From: Clostridium sp. KNHs214
GTDB lineage: Bacteria; Bacillota; Clostridia; Clostridiales; Clostridiaceae
Direction of reading: 5' to 3'
Length of the DNA stretch: 64,000 nucleotides
NCBI RefSeq assembly: GCF_000744935.1
Contig: NZ_JQMW01000004.1
Span: forward strand, 296,869 to 360,868
Positions 44,380-51,829 of this stretch are shown one piece after another. The notes under the pieces were generated by a model. The model had not been told where the DNA came from, ran no database searches, and saw only the letters and a list, made by a program, of their open reading frames with translations. Position 1 is the stretch's first letter. Every line of letters begins with the position of its first letter. The translations under genes and the position numbers were made by a program.

Positions 44380-44401
44380 AATAAGGCCCGTGGGCCTTAT
44401 T
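44380..44401. terminator. Hairpin between hpt and yunB
   Basis: Perfect AATAAGGCCC / GGGCCTTATT stem, 10 bp, with a 2-base spacer. It lies between two converging genes and probably ends hpt transcription (plus) and perhaps yunB (minus). There is a weak T tail on both sides. Confidence 0.7.
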
Positions 44402-44495
44402 ACGAGTACCTAATTACTACTTAGCACTTAAAGATAGTAGTAACTTAAATAATAAATAAAAATTACGGATTAAGCATTAGACACTAGAAGTTATT

Positions 44496-45119
44496 TTAGT
44501 TTTCCATATTAAATCCGGCATCCCCTAAATCCATCTGTATGGCAGTGCCTGGTACTTTACCCACTATTATAGTTTCTGCTATAGGCACCTCATGTTTCAC
44601 CTCTATTTCACTACTTTTAAGTGGTATTATTACCCTAACCTTTGTATTTACCTGCACATATATTTTATGGCTAGTTTGGTTTATCCCAGCACCTTCAAAT
44701 TTTGACAGATACTTAGTTTCTATATGCCCTATGGGTTGCATCTTAACAGTTATACTGGGACCAAAATAAGAGATTATATTATTTTTACTTATGTAACCAA
44801 CAGGAATTTTAATTCCCACATACCCTAAATCTTTTAATTTTTTTTGTGAATCCAACGCCACACTACATGCTATTTTATTCATTTTTAACGTATCAGCTTT
44901 CATCATAACAATATTTCCATCATTATCTTTATGAACTTTAATAACTTCATCATAGTTAAAATCCTTGGAATACTCTTGTATTATAGAACTATTTATAATT
45001 TCAGTAGCTTTAGCTTTCATCTCAGAATCTGCAACCACTAAAACAGTAGGCATTACAATCTTATCAAATGCATATATAAAAATAATGAAAAAAGTAATTA
45101 TTATAAATATCACAAACAA
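44496..45119 (-). CDS. yunB: Sporulation protein YunB
   Basis: About 207 residues. An N-terminal membrane anchor (FVIFIIITFFIIFIYAF) is followed by the YunB domain: ADSEMKAKATEIINSSI, KADTLKMNKIACSVALDSQ, GIKIPVGYISKNNIISYFGP, HKIYVQVNTKVRVIIPL and VPIAETIIVGKVPGTAI. In Bacillus it is a mother-cell (sigma-E) sporulation gene. The start is uncertain: the first standard codon is a TTG (45117-45119) without a ribosome site, while AAGGAGG at 45156-45162 points to an in-frame ATA at 45144-45146, which would give a basic RRKNKIKAKTK-like lead as in relatives. Confidence 0.88.
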   Translation of the reverse strand: MFVIFIIITFFIIFIYAFDKIVMPTVLVVADSEMKAKATEIINSSIIQEYSKDFNYDEVIKVHKDNDGNIVMMKADTLKMNKIACSVALDSQKKLKDLGYVGIKIPVGYISKNNIISYFGPSITVKMQPIGHIETKYLSKFEGAGINQTSHKIYVQVNTKVRVIIPLKSSEIEVKHEVPIAETIIVGKVPGTAIQMDLGDAGFNMEN

Positions 45120-45366
45120 AATCTTGAATTTCGTCTTTGCTTTTATTTTATTTTTCCTCCTTACATAAGCTATATTTAATCTATATGATTAATATATATA
45201 ATTAAGAATTATATATATTTTTTAAATTTTAATAGAAAACTTCAATATGCTATTTTAAAATTAATTAAAAATTATATATGATTTTTTAGATTTTATAAAA
45301 TAAAATGTTGTGATATAATAAACTAATAAATAATACTTAAATTTTGATTCTCAAGGAGGATATTTT

Positions 45367-47670
45367 ATGACCAAGAAGAAGAAATCTGCTAAAAAAAGGG
45401 GCAGAAGAGTATTTAAATTGGTGTTATTATCTATTTTGTTGTTAATTTTATTGGCTTCAGTAGCCTTTGGTGGAATACTATTAGCTATGGTTAAAACAAC
45501 ACCTTCATTAGATGTAAAACAAATATTTGCTTTAAGTGAAACATCTAAATTATATGATGACAAAGATAAATTTATGGATAATATACTTACTGAAGAAAAA
45601 AGCTCTCCCGTTAAATTTAATGAAATCCCTCTAAACTTAAGAAATGCTTTCATAAGTATAGAGGACGAGAGATTTTATGAACACAAGGGTATCGACCCTA
45701 AAAGAATAATGGGTGCTGTATTATTTGATATTAAAAGCAAACTTACAGGCAATAAAAACTTACAAGGTGCTTCTACCATAACTCAACAGCTTATAAAAAA
45801 CTCTATGTTAACACCAGAAGTAAAACTAAAAAGAAAAGTTCAAGAAATATACTTGGCTATGCAACTAGAAAACTCTATATCAAAAGATAGGATATTAGAA
45901 GCTTACCTAAATACTATTTATCTAGGAAGAGGTGCTAGGGGCGTAGGTGCTGCGGCTGAACAGTACTTTAGTAAAAATGTAAAAGACCTAAATTTACTAG
46001 AATCAGCTTATATAGCTGGCGTTACTCAAAGTCCTTCTGTTTATGATGCTTTTTCACCTACATCAAAAAAGAACCCTTCAATTTATTTAAATAGAACAAA
46101 AACTGTTTTAAATAAAATGCATGAAAATGGTAAATTAACTAATGAACAATATACCACAGCAATAAATGATATTGATAAAGGGAAATTGAAGTTTAATCCT
46201 TCTAATAATTCTCATAAAATGCAATATGAATGGTTTTCTAGAGAAGTTATAAAACAAGTTAAGAACGATTTAAAATCAACTTATGGATACAATGATAACG
46301 AAGTAAATAAATTACTTATGCAAGGTGGTCTTAAAATATATACCACTATGGATAAGAATTTACAGGATAACACCCAAAATGTAATAAATGATATGAATAA
46401 ACTACTTAATATAAGATCTATTAATAAAAATAATATTTCACAGCCTCAAGCTGCTGCTGTATTAATGGATTATCATAAAGGAGAAATAAAAACTATAGTA
46501 GGCGGAAAAGGTGACCAACCAGCTATGTCTACAAACAGAGCTACTGCTCAGCTAAATCCTTGTGGTTCTAGTATAAAACCTATTTCTGTTTATGCTCCTG
46601 CTATAGATACAAAATTACTTACAAGTGCATCAGTTTTAAATGATAATCACTTACCAGAAGATTTTAAAAATAAATATCAAAACTGGGATCCAAAAAACTC
46701 ACCCAATTCATATTCTGGTCCTATTTCTCTTAGAACTGGATTAAAATATTCTAAAAACACTATAGCTGCTCAAGTAGAAGATGTTATAGGCTTAAAAACT
46801 GGAGCTAGCTACGCAGAAAAATTCGGTTTAAATTTAACAACAACTGATAAAAGTAGTATTGCAGCCCTATCTCTAGGTGAAATAGAAGGAACTACTCCTA
46901 TGATTATGTCTGCTGCTTATGGTGTTTTTGGAAATGAAGGTTTATACACTGAACCTAAAGCCTATAGAAAAGTAGTGGACAGAAATGGAAAAGTTCTTTT
47001 GGAAAACAAAGTTCAAACTAAAAAAGTAATTTCACCTGCTACAGCTTATATAATGTATGATTTATTAAAAGAACCATTGACAACCTGGGGTACTAATGCA
47101 AATTTCAGTGCTATGGCTCGTGGTAAAACTGGTACTACCACTGCTGCTAAAGACCTTTGGTTTGCTGGTCTTACTCCTTACTATTCTGCAGCTGTGTGGA
47201 TAGGTGATGATAAAAATACTGTAATTAACGACTTAGGCTTAGGTAGAAGACTAGGAAGTAACGATGCAGCACTATTATGGGGAAGAATTATGAAATACGC
47301 TCATAATGATTTACCTTTTAAAAATATACAAAAACCTTCTGGTGTTCAAGAAGTTACAGTTTGTGCCGCATCTGGAAAGATAGTTGGACCTTATTGTTTG
47401 AAGGAAGGAAAAACCTTCACTGAATTATTCTTAGCTGGAACAGCTCCTACAGAATTCTGTGATGTTCACAAAGCAGAAATTAAACAACCTGAGGAAGATA
47501 AAGAGAAAGATAAAGATAAAGATAAGGATAAAGATAAAGATAAAAACAAAGGCAATGACAAAGATAAAGATAAAGATAAAGATAAAGATAAAAAAGAAAA
47601 TGAAAAAGGTACTCCTCCCCCTGTAGAAGAGAAGCCTGTTGTTCCCCCTAGCCCTAATAATAACCCATAG
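45367..47670 (+). CDS. Class A penicillin-binding protein (PBP1A-type transglycosylase/transpeptidase)
   Basis: 767 residues, ATG behind CAAGGAGGATATTTT. A Lys-rich cytoplasmic start and one membrane segment (about 20-42) anchor it. The GT51 domain has FISIEDERFYEHKGID and QGASTITQQLIKN. The transpeptidase has the catalytic Ser in GSSIKP, the SxN-type motif in KYSKNTIA, and KTGT in ARGKTGTTT. It polymerises and cross-links peptidoglycan. The C-terminal 50 residues are a Lys/Asp-rich low-complexity tail (repeated KDKD) ending in a Pro-rich piece; Cys pairs in TVCAASGKIVGPYC precede it. Close to ponA/pbpA. Confidence 0.94.
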   Translation: MTKKKKSAKKRGRRVFKLVLLSILLLILLASVAFGGILLAMVKTTPSLDVKQIFALSETSKLYDDKDKFMDNILTEEKSSPVKFNEIPLNLRNAFISIEDERFYEHKGIDPKRIMGAVLFDIKSKLTGNKNLQGASTITQQLIKNSMLTPEVKLKRKVQEIYLAMQLENSISKDRILEAYLNTIYLGRGARGVGAAAEQYFSKNVKDLNLLESAYIAGVTQSPSVYDAFSPTSKKNPSIYLNRTKTVLNKMHENGKLTNEQYTTAINDIDKGKLKFNPSNNSHKMQYEWFSREVIKQVKNDLKSTYGYNDNEVNKLLMQGGLKIYTTMDKNLQDNTQNVINDMNKLLNIRSINKNNISQPQAAAVLMDYHKGEIKTIVGGKGDQPAMSTNRATAQLNPCGSSIKPISVYAPAIDTKLLTSASVLNDNHLPEDFKNKYQNWDPKNSPNSYSGPISLRTGLKYSKNTIAAQVEDVIGLKTGASYAEKFGLNLTTTDKSSIAALSLGEIEGTTPMIMSAAYGVFGNEGLYTEPKAYRKVVDRNGKVLLENKVQTKKVISPATAYIMYDLLKEPLTTWGTNANFSAMARGKTGTTTAAKDLWFAGLTPYYSAAVWIGDDKNTVINDLGLGRRLGSNDAALLWGRIMKYAHNDLPFKNIQKPSGVQEVTVCAASGKIVGPYCLKEGKTFTELFLAGTAPTEFCDVHKAEIKQPEEDKEKDKDKDKDKDKDKNKGNDKDKDKDKDKDKKENEKGTPPPVEEKPVVPPSPNNNP
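47493..47610 (+). repeat. GATAAA-type hexamer tandem repeat inside the PBP gene
   Basis: A run of GATAAA/GATAAG hexamers encodes the Lys-Asp dipeptide tail. The hexamer does not shift the frame, so slippage would only lengthen or shorten the tail. It is interrupted once by a segment encoding NKGN. Confidence 0.8.
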
Positions 47671-47745
47671 TGACAACAAATCTTGTAATGGTGTTTGGTA
47701 ATAATTAATAAAATGCTTTAAAATTAATAAGATGATTAAAATCTA

Positions 47746-47787
47746 AGCCAAGGAAGAATCTCAAAATTTTTCCTTGGCTTTTTATTT
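47746..47787 (+). terminator. Intrinsic terminator after the PBP gene
   Basis: AGCCAAGGAA / TTCCTTGGCT stem with a 14-nt loop followed by TTTTTATTT on the plus strand. Confidence 0.9.
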
Positions 47788-47843
47788 ACTACTTTTAGCT
47801 TCTTTTTCATGTAAGCCTTATTTTCTAACGCAAAATTTACATT

Positions 47844-48001
47844 ATGTACATGAAAACAAACAACAAGTCAAAGTTGCTAGTATATTTTGTGTCACACAAG
47901 GAATTAGATTCTGCCTTTAGTAGGACTATCGGCGGGATCTACTGACGAAGTATAACGCAAAATAGGCTAGCATACTAACTTGTTATTTATTTGAATGTGC
48001 C
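47844..48001. repeat. Family 2 dispersed palindromic element, copy 5
   Basis: From TGTACATGAAAACAAACAAC to TTATTTATTTGAATGTGCC. Ends and arms match copies 1-4; orientation is as copy 2. The middle (ATTAGATTCTGCC ... GGCGGGATCTACTG) is a changed version of the GCAGGTTCC block in other copies, with partly compensating changes on the two sides. It lies between the PBP terminator and spoVAE. Confidence 0.8.
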
Positions 48002-48051
48002 GATCTGATATTTATTTATAATATTATATTGCTGCTCATTTACCATCTCCG

Positions 48052-48411
48052 TTACTTTTTAGTCTTAGGATTAAATATTATAGACATTATATATCCAAAA
48101 ACTATTGCAGCGCTTATGCCCCCCGCACTTCCCTTTATACCACCAGTAAATGCACCTAAAAGTCCTACTTTATTTACTTCTTTTATGGCACTCTTAGCTA
48201 AATTATATCCAAAACCAGGCAAGGGTATTGCCGCGCCTTCTTTTCCTATCTCCATTACATAATCATATATATTTAAAGCTCCTAATATAACACCTACAGT
48301 TACAAAACTAACTAATATTCTAGCAGGTGTAAGTTTAGTTTTATCCATTAAAATCTGAGCTATTAAACAAATAGTCCCTCCCACTAAAAAAGCACTTATA
48401 TAATCATTCAT
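48052..48411 (-). CDS. spoVAE: Stage V sporulation protein AE (channel component)
   Basis: 119 residues, ATG behind GGAGGGATAAAAA, overlapping spoVAD by 8 bp. Small membrane protein with several hydrophobic helices: AFLVGGTICLIAQILMD, RILVSFVTVGVILGALNIYD, GAFTGGIKGSAGGISAAIVF. SpoVA proteins form the channel that moves dipicolinic acid into the forespore and out at germination. Gene order spoVAC-D-E supports the call. Confidence 0.95.
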   Translation of the reverse strand: MNDYISAFLVGGTICLIAQILMDKTKLTPARILVSFVTVGVILGALNIYDYVMEIGKEGAAIPLPGFGYNLAKSAIKEVNKVGLLGAFTGGIKGSAGGISAAIVFGYIMSIIFNPKTKK

Positions 48412-49429
48412 TTTTTATCCCTCCAAATTCTATAGCTACTGCATGAGCTATACCTGGTATGCTTTCACCTTGAAAAGATGCTGTAGGGCTCATAAGTGCT
48501 CCTGTGGAAATTAACAATGCTTTTTTAAGCTTACCACTTAATAAATTTTTATATATGTATCCACAAGCTACTACTGCAGAACATCCACACCCACTACCTC
48601 CCGCATTAACTCCCTGCTCCTCAGCATTATATATTTCATCTCCACAATCTATATAAATTTTATCTATATCATAACCATAATCTTTAATTAACTCTGCAGT
48701 TATTTTCTTGCCAACTTTTCCCAAATCCCCAGTAGCAATTAAATCGTAATCATCTGGAGTCCTGCCAGTATCCTGAAAATGTTGCTTTATAGTATTCACT
48801 GCTGCAGGTGCCATAGCTGCTCCCATATTATTAGCATCCTTTATACCATAATCCTTAACCTTTCCACTAGTTACATAGGTTACATACGGGAAATTGCCTT
48901 CTGTTCCCAGTACCATGGCCCCTGAGCCAGTTACAGTCCACTGAGCGCAAGGTGGCCTTTGAGATCCCATCTCTAGTGGAGCCCTAAATTGCCTTTCTGC
49001 TGATGAAAAGTGAGATGATGTGGATGCCACAGCATAGTTAGCAAAACCGCCATCTATAATCATCGATGACAGTCCCAAAGATTCAGCCATGGTGGAACAG
49101 GCTCCATATAAACCTATAAAGGGTATATCCACATCTCTAGCTGCATAATTAGATGAAATTGTTTGGTTCAATAAATCCCCAGAAAATAAATAATTTATAT
49201 CTTGTTCTTTTAAATTAGCTTTTTTTATAGCTGCAGTTATAGCACTGTATAGCAAACTTTTTTCTGCTTTTTCATAACTGTCCTCTCCATTTAGATCATC
49301 TTGAAGAATTGTATCAAAGTATTCCCTCAAAGGACCTTCTCCTTCCTTAGGTCCTACTATACTTGCTGTGGATATGATTCTGGGTTTATTCTCTAACCTT
49401 ACTGTTTGAATACCTACTCTTTTATTCAT
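48404..49429 (-). CDS. spoVAD: Stage V sporulation protein AD
   Basis: 341 residues from ATG 49429 behind GGTGGGTGTTTTAT; the GTG three codons earlier lacks spacing. Thiolase-like fold: LYGACSTMAESLG with the Cys position, FANYAVASTSSHFSSAERQF, TVTGSGAMVLG, ATGDLGKVGK, NAGGSGCGCSAVVACGYIY. SpoVAD binds dipicolinic acid on the SpoVA channel. Second gene of the operon. Confidence 0.95.
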   Translation of the reverse strand: MNKRVGIQTVRLENKPRIISTASIVGPKEGEGPLREYFDTILQDDLNGEDSYEKAEKSLLYSAITAAIKKANLKEQDINYLFSGDLLNQTISSNYAARDVDIPFIGLYGACSTMAESLGLSSMIIDGGFANYAVASTSSHFSSAERQFRAPLEMGSQRPPCAQWTVTGSGAMVLGTEGNFPYVTYVTSGKVKDYGIKDANNMGAAMAPAAVNTIKQHFQDTGRTPDDYDLIATGDLGKVGKKITAELIKDYGYDIDKIYIDCGDEIYNAEEQGVNAGGSGCGCSAVVACGYIYKNLLSGKLKKALLISTGALMSPTASFQGESIPGIAHAVAIEFGGIKNE

Positions 49430-49442
49430 ATAAAACACCCAC

Positions 49443-49916
49443 CTATTTAAAATAATTTATAAAATAATATATAATTCCCACAATTACAGATGAACCTATA
49501 CCATACACCAATACTGGACCTGCTATAGTGAACATTTTAGCAGCTACCCCAAATACAAAGCCTTCTTTTTTAAACTCCATAGCAGGAGAAACTATAGAAT
49601 TAGAAAAGCCCGTTATAGGGACTACAGTACCTGCTCCAGCATATTCACCTAATTTATCATAAATACCTATGCCTGTTAATAAAGCCCCTATAAATATCAT
49701 TATTATAGATACCCAGGTGCCTATTTCTTCTTTAGGAAGTCCAAATTTCTCTAAATAATTATAAAAAAATTGTCCTATATCACAAATCAGTCCTCCAATT
49801 ATAAAAGCTCTTATACAATGCATTAACATATCCGATTTTGGGTTTTCTATTTTTGATAACTCCTGAAATTTTTTCTTAACACTTTCTTCCTTTTTATTTT
49901 CTGCAACCTTGCCCAT
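49443..49916 (-). CDS. spoVAC: Stage V sporulation protein AC
   Basis: 157 residues, ATG behind GAAAGGAAGGATAATT. A charged N-terminal 35 residues are followed by membrane helices: CIRAFIIGGLICDIGQFFYN, TWVSIIMIFIGALLTGIGIY, GAGTVVPITGFSNSIVSPAM and a C-terminal IGSSVIVGIIYYFIN. SpoVAC acts as a mechanosensitive part of the dipicolinate channel. First gene of the spoVA unit, 139 bp after sigF, with the sigF terminator in between. Confidence 0.95.
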   Translation of the reverse strand: MGKVAENKKEESVKKKFQELSKIENPKSDMLMHCIRAFIIGGLICDIGQFFYNYLEKFGLPKEEIGTWVSIIMIFIGALLTGIGIYDKLGEYAGAGTVVPITGFSNSIVSPAMEFKKEGFVFGVAAKMFTIAGPVLVYGIGSSVIVGIIYYFINYFK

Positions 49917-50034
49917 AATTATCCTTCCTTTCTTTGCAAAATACCCTTATGATACTAGCCTTTCCTATATTATTGTCTTAATATTATTATTTGCAATATT
50001 ATTTTTTTTAAACTTACTTAAAAGCTCAAAAAAA

Positions 50035-50060
50035 ATAAGGTAGTAACACCATACCTTATT
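50035..50060 (-). terminator. Intrinsic terminator of the spoIIA operon
   Basis: Minus strand AATAAGGTA / TACCTTATT with a 9-nt loop, then TTTTTT. It begins just inside the sigF 3' end (stop at 50056), so the spoVA genes need their own promoter. Confidence 0.9.
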
Positions 50061-50811
50061 GAGATAATTTTTCTTTTAATATTTTTAATACTTTTTTTTC
50101 TATTCTAGAAACTTGTACTTGGCTTATTCCTAGCATTTTAGCAACTTCTACCTGGGTTTTATCTTTAAAATATCTAAGAATTATTATTTGTCTAGAACGT
50201 TTACTAAGCTCACCTAAAACTTCTTTTAACAATAGCTTATCTAAAATATCCTTATCTTCTTCACCTTTTTCTCCGATTTTGTCTATAAGCATAACTGGTG
50301 AACCATCATCTTGGTGAATTACATCATATAAATATTGTGGCTTACTAGCAGATTCCATTGCAAATAAAATTTCTTCCTTATCCACCTTTGAGTAATTTGA
50401 AAGTTCTTGTATAGTGGGTTCTCTTCCTAACTTTTTAGTTAACTTTTCTCTATCATAATGAATTTTTTGAGCTAGTACTTTTACATTCCTGCTTACTTTT
50501 ATTATTCCGTCATCCCTTATAAATCTTTTTATTTCCCCCATTATCATAGGAACTGCGTAGGTAGAAAATTTAACATTAAATTCCAGATTGAAATTATTAA
50601 TGGATTTAATAAGTCCAATGCAACCTATTTGAAATATATCCTCGTAGTCATATCCTCTATTCATAAATCTTTTTGTTACAGCCGATACCAATGGCAGATT
50701 ATTTTCTACAGCTTCATCTAAAGCTTTTTTATCACCCTGTTGAGCTAATCTTATAAGCTCGTCATTATCCTCATAAATATTATCTTTTTTATTTATATTA
50801 TTATTCTCCAT
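50056..50811 (-). CDS. sigF: RNA polymerase forespore sigma factor SigF
   Basis: 251 residues from ATG 50811 behind AGGTGAAGCTT. Sigma-70 regions are visible: region 2 (AVENNLPLVSAVTKRFMNRG, YEDIFQIGCIGLIKSI, KFSTYAVPMIMGEIKRFIRD), region 3 (REKLTKKLGREPTIQELS) and region 4 (RSRQIIILRYFKDKTQVEVA, GISQVQVSRIEKKVL). SigF is the first compartment-specific sigma of the forespore, held by SpoIIAB. Gene order after spoIIAA and spoIIAB confirms identity. Confidence 0.97.
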   Translation of the reverse strand: MENNNINKKDNIYEDNDELIRLAQQGDKKALDEAVENNLPLVSAVTKRFMNRGYDYEDIFQIGCIGLIKSINNFNLEFNVKFSTYAVPMIMGEIKRFIRDDGIIKVSRNVKVLAQKIHYDREKLTKKLGREPTIQELSNYSKVDKEEILFAMESASKPQYLYDVIHQDDGSPVMLIDKIGEKGEEDKDILDKLLLKEVLGELSKRSRQIIILRYFKDKTQVEVAKMLGISQVQVSRIEKKVLKILKEKLSQ

Positions 50812-50820
50812 AAGCTTCAC

Positions 50821-51252
50821 CTAACTTAAAGATCTAAAAACTTTTTTCATTATTACCTTGGTACCTTTTTCCTTTTCAGAATGCACTTCTAATGAATCCA
50901 TAAAGGTTTCCATCACAGTAAATCCCATGCCTGATCTTTCTAAATCTGGTCTTGAGGTATATAACGGCTGCATAGCTAACTCTAGATTTTCAATGCCTTT
51001 TCCTTCATCCATTACTACTACTGTAAATGAATTCTTTTCTATATACCCTTCTATTTTAACTATACCTTCCTTACTATTCTCATATCCATGAATTATAGAA
51101 TTAGTAACAGCCTCGGAAACAGCTGTCTTTATATCAGTTAACTCCTCAATGGTAGGATCTAGCTGTGATACAAATGCTGATACTGCAACTCTAGCAAAGC
51201 TTTCATTTTCCGATCTACTTAAAAATTCTATTTTCATCATATTATCCTGCAT
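50821..51252 (-). CDS. spoIIAB: Anti-sigma F factor / kinase SpoIIAB
   Basis: 143 residues, ATG behind GGAGGGATTGTA. GHKL-fold serine kinase: [19 protein letters not shown] (N box), [12 protein letters not shown] (G1), [14 protein letters not shown] (G2), KGTKVIMKK. It binds SigF and phosphorylates SpoIIAA on serine. Only 9 bp separate its stop from the sigF start. Confidence 0.97.
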   Translation of the reverse strand: MQDNMMKIEFLSRSENESFARVAVSAFVSQLDPTIEELTDIKTAVSEAVTNSIIHGYENSKEGIVKIEGYIEKNSFTVVVMDEGKGIENLELAMQPLYTSRPDLERSGMGFTVMETFMDSLEVHSEKEKGTKVIMKKVFRSLS

Positions 51253-51268
51253 TACAATCCCTCCATAA

Positions 51269-51604
51269 TTAAATATTATTTATTGCTTCTTCTATGCTAT
51301 TGTATAAATTTATTATTTTGAACATGCCAGATAATTGAAATACCCTCTTAATAGCTCCTGTCACATTTGTTACAAATACCTTTCCGCCATTCCTATTGAG
51401 TTTTTTATATCTACCAATTACTACTCCTATGCCAGAACTATCCATAAACGTCACCCCGGAAAAATCCATTATCAGGTTATTTACCCTTTCCACATCAAGC
51501 CTATTATCCACTTTATTTCTAACTTCTTCAGCACTATGATGATCAAGTTCACCCATCATATAAGCTATAACCGTATCTCCCACCTTATCGAATTTTAAAT
51601 ACAT
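51269..51604 (-). CDS. spoIIAA: Anti-sigma F factor antagonist SpoIIAA
   Basis: 111 residues. STAS fold with the phospho-acceptor Ser in [20 protein letters not shown] and the family N-terminus [16 protein letters not shown]. Dephosphorylated SpoIIAA frees SigF from SpoIIAB. First gene of the operon; the ATG lies behind GGAGGGGTATAA and a sigma-H-type promoter upstream. Confidence 0.97.
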   Translation of the reverse strand: MYLKFDKVGDTVIAYMMGELDHHSAEEVRNKVDNRLDVERVNNLIMDFSGVTFMDSSGIGVVIGRYKKLNRNGGKVFVTNVTGAIKRVFQLSGMFKIINLYNSIEEAINNI

Positions 51605-51670
51605 TTATACCCCTCCATACTTGTATATTTAAATGCAATTTTACAAATATTACACAAAAGTATATAGTTT

Positions 51671-51700
51671 ACATTCTATATTATTGATTATTTTCCTTCT
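51671..51700 (-). promoter_or_regulatory. Sigma-H-type promoter of the spoIIA operon
   Basis: Minus strand GAAGGAAAA (-35, consensus RnAGGAwWW), 11-nt spacer, ATAGAATGT (-10, consensus RnnGAATww). Location about 70-95 bp before spoIIAA is right. In Bacillus this operon is read by sigma-H with Spo0A; a clear Spo0A box was not picked out by eye. Confidence 0.75.
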
Positions 51701-51780
51701 TTTTCTATAAAAAAACTTTCTAAATACTATTTTAATTTAAATTTATTCAATGTCTAAAACTTCTTCTTCCTATTCCATAA

Positions 51781-51810
51781 AAAATAGTGTGCAAGTGAGC
51801 ACACTATTTT
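51781..51810. terminator. Bidirectional terminator between methyltransferase and spoIIA genes
   Basis: AAAATAGTGTGC / GCACACTATTTT, 12-bp perfect stem, 6-nt loop, with T runs on both strands. It ends the methyltransferase transcript (minus strand) and insulates spoIIA. Confidence 0.85.
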
Positions 51811-51829
51811 CCTATTTGCCTAACTTTAT

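Noticed and set aside
47431-47679. Phe/Ile-rich minus-strand frame that looks like membrane protein
   Set aside because: It is antisense of the Lys-Asp repeat tail of the PBP gene; a composition artefact.
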